Origin: DASRAA01 sp963814165
GTDB taxonomy: Bacteria; Acidobacteriota; Terriglobia; Terriglobales; Acidobacteriaceae
Assembly (NCBI GenBank): GCA_963814165.1
Contig: CAWFBW010000020.1
Span: forward strand, 1 to 64,000
Direction of reading: 5' to 3'
Length of the DNA: 64,000 nucleotides
The notes below the pieces were generated by a model. The model was not told the origin of the DNA. It did not search any database and saw nothing but the letters and a program-made list of their open reading frames with translations. Every line of letters starts with the position of its first letter. Position 1 is the first letter of the stretch. Position numbers and translations under genes: made by a program. Below, piece after piece: positions 1 through 8,600 of the stretch.

Positions 1-431
1 GGGACGGGACAAGATAGCCCAGGGTGAAGCGGGGTCCCCGATTCGCCCATCTTTTGGGCGAATTGGGGAAGCGGAACCCTGGGTAGTCTGTCGTTGTGGA
101 CCAGAAGTCGGTTTTAACCGACGGCACGTCTTCGCGACGGCGTGAGAGGTAGTTACGAAATTCGGTTTGCTCTCTCGGTGCTCGAGCATGAGCCATGAAG
201 TTCGAGTGCCGCAGGCACTCAAGAGCGTAAACCAGCACGTAGCCCCGCGAAGCGGGGCGGAGTGCTGGGTCGAGCGGGAAATTTAATTCGAGACCCGGAG
301 GGACGACAGGGTTTCGTAACAGCCTCGTGAGCCCCAGTACCGGATCCTGATGCTCGCTGGATACAGCAACTCCGAAGTTGCTCTCACGGCGCCTGTCGGT
401 ACGGACTCCTTATAATGTCCGCAGACCTCCA
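1..431. other. Non-coding leader with nested palindromes
   Basis: No credible gene is seen before the first ATG at 432. The stretch is rich in inverted repeats. CCCAGGGTGAAGCGGGG near 18-35 is answered by GAAGCGGAACCCTGGGT near 68-84. CCAGCACGTAGCCCCGC at 232-248 is answered by GCGGGGCGGAGTGCTGG at 252-268. A GTTTCGTAACAG block at 311-322 recurs at 48066-48077. These look like dispersed intergenic repeats rather than promoter parts. Confidence 0.55.
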
Positions 432-1544
432 ATGAGTCTCCGCCTACAAGACATCCGTTGGGACGGCCTCTTTCCGCCTCACGCCGTCTCCAATGACCTC
501 ACGGAATTCGCGCCGATCCATCACGGAAAGACCGTCCTCGTCACCGGAGCCGGCGGATCGATTGGTTCGGCTTTAGCGCGCGACATTCACCAACTGGGTC
601 CGCACACACTCGTACTGCTTGACTCCTTCGAACAGAACCTCTACGACATCCAACGTGACCTCTCCGCATTGGCCGGGGCTGTCCGTCTTGTGCCTGTCCT
701 CGGGTCAGTGGCCGATGAAAACTGTGTTCGCGACGTGTTTCAGCGGTTCCGGCCGCACATCGTCTATCACGCCGCCGCACTCAAGCACGTCCCCCTGGGA
801 GAGATGAATCCCTTTGCGGTAGTGCAGAACAACATCTTCGGCACTTCGGTGATCGCAAATTTCGCCCGCACCCACAACGCAGAGCGGCTCATCATGATCT
901 CCACCGACAAATCCGTGAACCCGCGCAGCATCATGGGGGCCTCCAAGCGCCTGGCGGAGATGGTGCTGCAGGCCATGTCCAATGGAACCACCCGCATGAC
1001 TTCCATTCGCCTCGGCAACGTCCTTGGGTCGGAAGGTAGCGTGGTACCGCTATTCTTGGAACAGGTCGCACGGGGCGGTCCGGTGACCGTCACTGACCCC
1101 AACGTCGAACGCTACTTCCTCAGCATGGAAGTCACGGTGCAACGGATTTTTAGCGCCGCAGCTGCGTGCCCGGAGGAGGCTGCTATCGCCGTCCCGATCA
1201 TGGGCGAACCAGTCAAGATCGCCGATCTGGCTCGCTTCCTCATTGCGCAGGCCTCGAAGCCTGAGGTAACAATTACGTACACTGGCCTTCGTCCGGGAGA
1301 CAAACTCCAGGAAGAGTTCATGGCCGCCGACGAATCCATCACGGGCGAGACTTCGGACGGCATTCAGTGGGTGACCAGTCCCAGGATTTCTGTAGCGCAC
1401 CTCGCAGCCGGTCTCGCCGATCTGGTCGCCGCCATGAACGAACGAAACCTGGCGAAATTGCTTGACGTGCTGACCCGCTTGGTGCCTGAGTATCAACCTT
1501 CTACGTATCTCCTCGAACAAGTCGAGCTGGCTGCCGGCCGATGA
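432..1544 (+). CDS. CapD/WbpM-type nucleotide-sugar 4,6-dehydratase (SDR)
   Basis: The 370-aa protein is an extended short-chain dehydrogenase of the polysaccharide biosynthesis (CapD/FlaA1/WbpM) group, expected to convert UDP-GlcNAc-type sugars to 4-keto-6-deoxy intermediates in the cytoplasm. The NAD(P)-binding loop GAGGSIGS lies at residues 39-46, STDKSVNP at 157-164 and MGASKR at 168-173. The Met in place of the usual catalytic Tyr of YxxxK is typical of the WbpM/PglF/CapD branch. No membrane segments are present, so it is the short soluble form. ATG 432 is preferred over an upstream TTG at 378 because homology to the family starts after it. The stop overlaps the next start (ATGA), so the two genes are translationally coupled. 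Exact substrate is inferred. Confidence 0.88.
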   Translation: MSLRLQDIRWDGLFPPHAVSNDLTEFAPIHHGKTVLVTGAGGSIGSALARDIHQLGPHTLVLLDSFEQNLYDIQRDLSALAGAVRLVPVLGSVADENCVRDVFQRFRPHIVYHAAALKHVPLGEMNPFAVVQNNIFGTSVIANFARTHNAERLIMISTDKSVNPRSIMGASKRLAEMVLQAMSNGTTRMTSIRLGNVLGSEGSVVPLFLEQVARGGPVTVTDPNVERYFLSMEVTVQRIFSAAAACPEEAAIAVPIMGEPVKIADLARFLIAQASKPEVTITYTGLRPGDKLQEEFMAADESITGETSDGIQWVTSPRISVAHLAAGLADLVAAMNERNLAKLLDVLTRLVPEYQPSTYLLEQVELAAGR

Positions 1545-2686
1545 AGCGCACCATCGCCGTTGTCACCACCTCACGCGCCGACTACAGCCATCTCTACTGG
1601 CCCTTGCACGATCTCTCGCGCCATCCTGACATCGATCTCAAGCTGATCGTCATGGGCTCGCACCTGTCGCCCGAGTTCGGCGCAACCGTTGGCGAGATTG
1701 AACGCGATGGTTTTAACATTGCCGCTCGCATCGAGTGCCTGCTCAGCTCCGACTCTGACGTCGGCATGGCCAAGACCATCGGAGTCGCCACGCTCAGCCT
1801 AGCCGACTGCCTCGGGCAAATGCGCCCCGACTTGCTGCTGCTCATCGCCGACCGCTATGAGATGCTGGCGCCTGCTTCCGTTGCGCTGGCGCTGCGTATC
1901 CCCGTCGCTCACATCGAAGGCGGCGAGATCAGCGAAGGCGCCATCGACGATGCCGTCCGCAACGCGCTCACCAAGATGAGCCACATCCATTTCACCTCCA
2001 CCGTCGCGGCACGGGCGCGGGTGATCGCACTCGGCGAAGAAGACTGGCGCGTGCACCGCGCCGGAGCTCCTTCCCTCGACCACCTGCGGCGAAACACGCT
2101 CTACACCCGCGAAGAAGTCGAAAACCTGCTGCAAGTAGAACTAACGCATCCCACCGCCGTGGTCGCCTATCACCCCGTCACCATTGCCCGCGACACCACC
2201 CGCGAGGCCGACGAACTCTTCGCTGCCCTGCAGGAACTGCCTGAACAAATCTTCTTTTGCTACCCCAACTCCGATGCCGGCAGCCGTGCTCTCATCAACC
2301 GCACCCAGCAATTCGCGATACAAAAGCCCAGCACGCGAGTCTTCGTGAACCTTCCCGCGCTGACCTACTGGAGCCTGCTGCAGAACGTCGACCTGATGCT
2401 CGGCAACTCCAGCAGCGGCATCATGGAAACCCCGTCGTTCGCGCTTCCCACCGTCAATGTCGGCATCCGGCAGCAGGGCCGGGAACGCGCCCGCAACATC
2501 CTCGACGCCGCTCCCGTCAAGGCGGACATTCTCGCGAAAGTCGCCACAGCGCGCAGCCAGGCATTTCGCCAGTCACTGGCAGGAATGCAAAATCCCTACG
2601 GCGACGGTCACGCCTCCCAAACAATCGTCCGTGTCCTGACGACCGTACCTCTGGGCGAAGAGCTGTTGTTAAAGAAGAGCCGCTAG
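1541..2686 (+). CDS. NeuC-like UDP-N-acetylglucosamine 2-epimerase
   Basis: The 381-aa protein belongs to the UDP-GlcNAc 2-epimerase family, hydrolysing NeuC/NnaA-like subgroup. It starts with VVTTSRADYSHLYWPL, and carries ADRYEMLAPA, AHIEGGEISEGAIDDAVR and the C-terminal GNSSSGIMETPSF nucleotide-binding segment. Length matches the family (about 370-390 aa). Its ATG lies inside the stop of the preceding dehydratase gene. The pair suggests supply of an acidic or amino sugar (sialic, legionaminic or related) for a surface glycan, but no synthase (NeuB) or CMP-transferase (NeuA) is visible, so the end product is unknown. No terminator is visible before the next gene 91 bp downstream. Confidence 0.88.
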   Translation: MKRTIAVVTTSRADYSHLYWPLHDLSRHPDIDLKLIVMGSHLSPEFGATVGEIERDGFNIAARIECLLSSDSDVGMAKTIGVATLSLADCLGQMRPDLLLLIADRYEMLAPASVALALRIPVAHIEGGEISEGAIDDAVRNALTKMSHIHFTSTVAARARVIALGEEDWRVHRAGAPSLDHLRRNTLYTREEVENLLQVELTHPTAVVAYHPVTIARDTTREADELFAALQELPEQIFFCYPNSDAGSRALINRTQQFAIQKPSTRVFVNLPALTYWSLLQNVDLMLGNSSSGIMETPSFALPTVNVGIRQQGRERARNILDAAPVKADILAKVATARSQAFRQSLAGMQNPYGDGHASQTIVRVLTTVPLGEELLLKKSR

Positions 2687-2777
2687 GCACGACTCTATGC
2701 CGGCAACCTATCCGTGGCCCTTTCCTATTGTTCATCCTTTTCACGGCAACTAAGCTAGACTAGTAACCCGAGCCGAT

Positions 2778-4644
<1,867 letters not shown>

Positions 4645-4734
4645 GTTCGTCACCGCCCGCATCGAAAAAGGCGGCTTTGGGTAGAGCTGGCCTTCAGGCC
4701 GGTGAATACGGTCTCTTGAAAAATGGGCTTCACA
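4645..4734. repeat. Partial copy of MITE-like repeat
   Basis: Downstream of the sigma54 activator, 4668-4701 repeats the segment GGCTTTGGGTAGAGCTGG followed by a CTTCAGGCC loop that recurs inside the complete element just after it. It lacks the GGCTGC terminal repeat, so it is a solo or truncated copy. No gene is present. Confidence 0.55.
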
Positions 4735-4858
4735 GGCTGCGAAAAAAAGCGGCTTTGGGTAGAGCTGGCCTTCAGGCCAGCGTCTAAGCCGTCTATTTTC
4801 GACCCGCCGAGAGGACTTCAGTCCGCGAGGCGTAAGCTTCCCGACTTTTTCCGCAGCC
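4735..4858 (+). repeat. MITE-like element, complete copy, 124 bp
   Basis: The element begins GGCTGCGAAAAAAAGCGG and ends GACTTTTTCCGCAGCC, giving terminal inverted repeats GGCTGCGAAAAA / TTTTTCCGCAGCC. Internally it has a hairpin GCTGGCC-TTCA-GGCCAGC flanked by GTAGAGC and GTCTAAGCCGTCTATT, then a second hairpin GGACT-TCA-GTCC followed by GCGAGGCGT. A second complete copy lies inverted at 48775-48906 and a third starts at 63964. No coding capacity. Confidence 0.72.
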
Positions 4859-4888
4859 TGTTCAGTCGTGCCGTACAAGTCCTTTATT

Positions 4889-4988
4889 CTTGTCATTCCT
4901 CGCGGCCTTCAGGCCGCGGGGAATCTGCTTTCCCAACTTTCCGCATCAGTCCGGGTGCCCCGTCCTTTTGCGAAGCAAAAGGGTGGGA
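4889..4988. repeat. Two hairpin repeats (GTCATTCCTCG and GGTGCCCC types)
   Basis: At 4891-4932 the flanks GTCATTCCTCG and GGGGAATCTGCTTT enclose the stem CGCGGCC-TTCA-GGCCGCG. At 4953-4988 GGGTGCCCCGTCCTTTTGC is answered by GCAAAAGGGTGGG. Both belong to dispersed families described under findings. The second touches the 3' end of the TIR relic. Confidence 0.6.
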
Positions 4989-4999
4989 TGAATATCCGC

Positions 5000-5646
5000 C
5001 TAAAGCTTCCCCTCCGGCGCCCGCTCCCTCCCGCCGTCATCCGCCCGCAGCGCCTTGATCACGTTCTCCACCTGAGCTTCGAACTTCTGCGCATCCTGCT
5101 CCCAACCCGTAAAGTCCGCCGCCAGCCGCGACCGCACCGGCTTGGCCTTGCGGGTGCCCCACACAAGCCCGATTTTGGCTTGTGTGGGTTCTTCCATCTC
5201 GACTATCAAATAACCAACGCGCGGCTAACACGGCCTCACGCTCTCAACACCGCACTCCCCGCTCAGCAGATACCCGTCCAGGTTCAGCGGAATCACCGCC
5301 AGCACCTTCCGCTCGCGTTCTTTCATCAGTTCGCGTTCTTTGGCGGGTGCCCCATCCTTTCGCCTGCCGTTGGCGAAAGCGTGGGAAGAATCGAACCGAC
5401 AACTGACAACCGGCCACTGACAACTGCTTTTCACAGCCGAATCCCGCGGTCCACCTGTTCGTAGATGTCATCGCCCGGCAGCATCTGCTTCTCATCCAGC
5501 CAGCACCGGACGCCGCGCCCCTGCAGCGCATCATGCAGCCGTCGCGCGAATAGCTTGTCCTTGTGCGCGTAGCTGATGAAGCACGAGTAAAACTCAATCG
5601 GGCGTGCCACCATCGACTCGATGTAGGCGATAAATCCGTTCGGCAT
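5000..5646 (-). pseudogene. TIR-domain protein relic (disrupted by repeats)
   Basis: The minus strand encodes a TIR_2-like domain: EFYSCFISYAHKDK, LFARRLHDALQGRGVRCW and LPGDDIYEQVDRGIRL, then a stop at 5431. The continuation is found in pieces: KERELMKERERKVLAVIPLN with LDGYLLSGE (about 5255-5325) and SRLAADFTGWEQD to ADDGGRE (about 5020-5125). These match the order expected in acidobacterial TIR proteins. Between the pieces sit inserted or substituted intergenic repeats: a CAACCGGCCACTGACAAC repeat at 5397-5432 and GGTGCCCC hairpins at 5345-5388 and 5152-5190. The N-terminal part that usually precedes MPNGFIAYIES is absent. The gene is therefore a decayed remnant. TIR proteins act as NADases or signalling effectors, often in phage defence; no function is expected from this copy. 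Confidence 0.75.
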
Positions 5647-6067
5647 GCGCAGACGACTTGGTAGAGCGGCACTTCAGCGCCGCGTTGCGACGCCTCCTCC
5701 TTTTGTCATCCCTCGGTCGCCGCACGGCGACCGGGGGATCTGCTTTTGACGTTAACTGACAACTGACCACCAGCCACTGGCAACTGCTTTTAGATGTTCG
5801 GGGTTCGCCATGGCGCGTGACCTCGCTTGCTCCCACGATGCTACGGATGATGTCGGAAAGCCACGCTGTACCCGCCCCTGGCCGCCGAGTCAAAGAGAGG
5901 GTATCGAACTGCGTCAGCCCACATCTGACGCGAGCGGACAAATGTGGACCACCCGCGGAAAACACCCTACGACCGTATCCAGCTCCGTGAGGTGGACGAT
6001 AGGGTTAGCCGTGGCCCACGGATCCTTGATGCGCGCCATGCAATCACTCTGATAGTAATTACTTAGT
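5647..6067. other. Repeat-rich intergenic region, no gene
   Basis: Contains a GGTAGAGCGGC...GCGCCGCGT hairpin (5661-5690), a GTCATCCCTCG hairpin with stem GGTCGCCG / CGGCGACC (5704-5747) and a CAGCCACTGGCAACTG-type repeat (5751-5791). From 5792 to 6067 no repeat or convincing reading frame is recognised. A weak minus-strand frame with WLSDIIRSIVGASEVTRHG could be more of the decayed TIR-linked gene but cannot be assigned. Confidence 0.5.
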
Positions 6068-7855
6068 ATGCTGCGTCAGCTGCGACTCCAAAACTATCGC
6101 TGTTTCGACGACCATAGGATTCTTTTAGAGCCGAATGTTGTTATGGTCGGTAAAAACAACGCCGGAAAATCTTCTATCGTAGAGGCTCTGCGAATCGTCG
6201 GCGCCGTGGTAAATCGGCGAGGCGCGACCTTCGTTACCGCTCCGGGGTGGTTGGGGCTGCCTCGGTTTCAACAAGGAATCGCGCCCGGGATTTCACACTT
6301 AGGGCTAAATCTGTCTGCAGTATTTCATCGTTATGGGAATCCACCGGCGACAATCGCTGCCACCTTCGAGGGGGGAGCAGTCATAACTGTGTACGTCGGC
6401 CGTGAAGAGACGGTGTTTGCGACAGTTCAGGATAAGAGCAATTGGATTACGACCGGCCCAAAGTTTCTCGGATTAAACCTGCCGCCGATAAATGTCCTTC
6501 CTCAGATTGGTCCTTTGCTAACGGAGGAATATCGCATTACCGACGAACGTGTGACCGCATACTTGACCTCGCGATTGTCCTCGCGGCACTTTCGTAACCA
6601 GATACTCCGTATGGGTGCCGAGTTCAACCAATTCAAGCAGCTAGCCGAGGAAACCTGGCACGGCCTGAGAGTTGACCCGATCCAGACGGCAACAACAAAA
6701 CAGGGAACTCTTCTATCCCTCACGGTTAGGGACGGCGATTTTGTAGCAGAGGTCGGGTGGATGGGACATGGCCTGCAGATGTGGTTGCAGACGATTTGGT
6801 TTCTTTCACGGATCCCGAGGAGCTCCACCGTGGTGCTGGACGAACCCGACGTCTATATGCATCCAGATCTTCAACGTAAGTTATTTCGGCTCGCAAAGAC
6901 GCGGTTTGATCAATGTCTCATAGCAACTCATTCGGTCGAGATAATGGCAGAATCCGAACCGAGTAATATCCTGATCATTGACAAACGGGAGAAGCGATCT
7001 CGATATGCGAACAGCGAACCCGGGGTGCAGTTGTTGGTCGATCACATCGGAGGCGTCCACAATGTGCACCTCGCGCGACTTTGGAGTGCTCGTAAGTTCT
7101 TGCTGATCGAAGGCAAGGACTTGAGCTTCTTGAAGCGATTTCACTCCGTACTCTTTCCCGACTCAGAACTACCACTTGATGCAGTTCCAGCACTTCAAAT
7201 CGGCGGATGGAGCGGCTGGCACTATGCAGTCGGCTCGTCAATGACGTTAAAGAACGCGGTGGGTGACCGAATCGTCACATATTGCGTACTGGATTCCGAT
7301 TACCACTCGGAGGACGAGATTCGTGAGCGATACTCGGATGCAGCGAGTCGGGGCGTGAATCTCCACGTTTGGAGCGGTAAGGAGATTGAGAACTTTTTAT
7401 TGCAGCCCCGAGCTATCCGTCGTGTTTTGGCAGCACGCATCAAGGATGACAGGGTACCGAGTGAAGAGGAAATAAGATCAAAGTTGCTTGAATTCTGTGA
7501 CAACGAGAGGCGCTCGCTGGAGGATGGAGTCGCATCGGCCTTGGTTCAGGCGAATCGCAAGCTTGATCTGATTACCGCAAACCAGATGGCGCGGAAGAAT
7601 GTGGCTGAGATATGGCAGGCGCATGACAAAAAGCTGATGGCGGTTTCTGGGAAAGACTTGCTGTCGGCTCTCTCCGATTGGACTCAGAACGAATTAGGCG
7701 CTGCGCTAGGGGCTCCAGCGATCGCTCGGCAAATGACGAGGTCCGACATCCCGGAGGAGGTCGCGAACGTGATAGAGGCCATAGAGGAGGGCTCGACTTT
7801 TTGCTCATTTGAAGAAAGGAAACGCTTCCTTCAGTTACCTCCGTCAAGCCATTAA
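6068..7855 (+). CDS. OLD-like AAA ATPase with TOPRIM domain (candidate defence)
   Basis: The 595-aa protein is an ABC-type (SMC/RecF-like) ATPase fused to a TOPRIM-like region, the layout of OLD-family endonucleases. The N-terminus LQNYRCFDD leads to Walker A GKNNAGKSS at residues 28-36. Walker B VVLDEPDVYMHPDLQ lies near 254-268, followed by IATHSVEIM near 285. The C-terminal half has LLIEGKD near 345, VLDSDYHSE near 406 and GKEIENFLL near 437-445, which fit the Glu and DxD acidic clusters of TOPRIM. No UvrD-like helicase (GajB) follows, so it resembles stand-alone class 1 OLD. The gene is more AT-rich than its neighbours, has no clear SD before ATG 6068, and sits between a TIR relic and repeats/IS481, which suggests horizontal arrival. 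Defence role is inference. Confidence 0.8.
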   Translation: MLRQLRLQNYRCFDDHRILLEPNVVMVGKNNAGKSSIVEALRIVGAVVNRRGATFVTAPGWLGLPRFQQGIAPGISHLGLNLSAVFHRYGNPPATIAATFEGGAVITVYVGREETVFATVQDKSNWITTGPKFLGLNLPPINVLPQIGPLLTEEYRITDERVTAYLTSRLSSRHFRNQILRMGAEFNQFKQLAEETWHGLRVDPIQTATTKQGTLLSLTVRDGDFVAEVGWMGHGLQMWLQTIWFLSRIPRSSTVVLDEPDVYMHPDLQRKLFRLAKTRFDQCLIATHSVEIMAESEPSNILIIDKREKRSRYANSEPGVQLLVDHIGGVHNVHLARLWSARKFLLIEGKDLSFLKRFHSVLFPDSELPLDAVPALQIGGWSGWHYAVGSSMTLKNAVGDRIVTYCVLDSDYHSEDEIRERYSDAASRGVNLHVWSGKEIENFLLQPRAIRRVLAARIKDDRVPSEEEIRSKLLEFCDNERRSLEDGVASALVQANRKLDLITANQMARKNVAEIWQAHDKKLMAVSGKDLLSALSDWTQNELGAALGAPAIARQMTRSDIPEEVANVIEAIEEGSTFCSFEERKRFLQLPPSSH

Positions 7856-7910
7856 TCGGCTGATTAGATAACCGGCGGGTGGCCCAGCCCGCGCACGGCT
7901 GGTCGCCCAC

Positions 7911-8134
7911 ATATCCCGTGGCCCATATTTGCCTGCCGTTGGTAAATGTAGGGCCCTTGCCGCGCGCCATCGGACCTAAAGCGCACTCCTACCGTGCGCC
8001 ATTTCTGACTGAACACCTGCCCGTGACCGGCGTCACCGCCGCGGACACCGAGCGCATTGGAGAATGTACTGACAACTTAACGACGCCCTCAACAATCCTT
8101 CCTCTTTATTGAGGCTTGAGGGCGTTTTTCTTTG
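7911..8134 (+). repeat. 224-bp duplicated non-coding unit, copy A
   Basis: Starts at ATCCCGTGGCCCATATTTGCC and runs to a T-rich tail. A closely similar unit (copy B) lies at 10152-10374, on the other side of the IS481 element. Shared blocks are the 5' hairpin (TTTGCC-TGCCGTT-GGTAAA), CGCACTCCTACCG, CACCTGCCCGTGACC and a 3' terminator-like hairpin. It starts 56 bp after the OLD-like gene stop. It may be a small-RNA-like unit or only the gene's terminator region; there is no reading frame. Confidence 0.6.
8083..8134 (+). terminator. Rho-independent terminator (unit A)
   Basis: ACGCCCTCAA pairs with TTGAGGGCG(T) across a 23-base loop and is followed by TTTTTCTTT. It can end transcription of the OLD-like gene or of the repeat unit itself. 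Confidence 0.7.
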
Positions 8135-8156
8135 CTCACCCCGCGAACGCCGAGCC

Positions 8157-8193
8157 GGGTGCCCCGTTCAAGCGAAGCTTGAGCGGGAGTTTT
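8157..8193. repeat. GGTGCCCC-type hairpin
   Basis: GGGTGCCCCGTTCAAGC-GAA-GCTTGAGCGGG: conserved left flank with its own stem sequence. Followed by AGTTTTCG, so it could weakly terminate. Confidence 0.6.
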
Positions 8194-8279
8194 CGTGGCA
8201 TCAGCGCACACACCAGCCACCCCACGGCCACGACACGTTGACGAATTCGGCAGTGCTAACCTAGACCCCAGGGGGAACC

Positions 8280-8438
8280 ATGACTCTGACTGCGGCCCTG
8301 CTCGGAGCAATTCTGCTGGTAATGATCGGCGGTGGAATACTTATATATCGAGCCCTGTTGGCGATCGTAAGACTGCTGGAACAGATCAACGGAAAACTCC
8401 CGTCATCCGGACTCATCACCTCACTCCTGTCAATCTGA
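8280..8438 (+). CDS. Small single-span membrane protein (52 aa)
   Basis: A 52-aa frame starts at ATG 8280 with GGGGG at 8271-8275 as ribosome-binding site (spacing 4, short). The product has a hydrophobic N-terminal segment, residues about 3-31 (AALLGAILLVMIGGGILIYR, then ALLAIVRLL), followed by a short polar tail EQINGKLPSSG and a hydrophobic end. It looks like a small inner-membrane peptide. It lies between the terminator of unit A and the IS481 left end, so it is its own transcription unit if expressed. No family is recognised. Confidence 0.5.
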   Translation: MTLTAALLGAILLVMIGGGILIYRALLAIVRLLEQINGKLPSSGLITSLLSI

Positions 8439-8454
8439 CCCAGCGCGTGGGCCG

Positions 8455-8515
8455 GCCGGTGGCCCACATATCCCGTGGCCCATATTTGCCTTCCTTTGGC
8501 AAATGTGGGTCCTTT
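8455..8515. repeat. Hairpin repeat (CCCATATTTGCC type)
   Basis: GGTGGCCCACATATCCCGTG precedes the perfect stem CCCATATTTGCC-TTCCTTT-GGCAAATGTGGG. It matches the first 40 bases of the 224-bp units and is a partial copy. Confidence 0.6.
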
Positions 8516-8600
8516 CCCCGAGGCTGGAATCAAAATTCCCCCACAGCAAAAGCCGAATCCCGCACCTTGCAACAATCTCAGCGGCGGAGCCGCGATGAGC

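Noticed and set aside
5810..6052. Open frame upstream of the OLD-like gene as a partner gene
   Set aside because: No ribosome-binding site, no recognisable domain, and the region looks like decayed sequence.
6068..8438. Two-gene defence operon of OLD-like ATPase plus the 52-aa peptide
   Set aside because: A terminator at 8083-8134 and 424 bases separate them, so co-transcription is unlikely.
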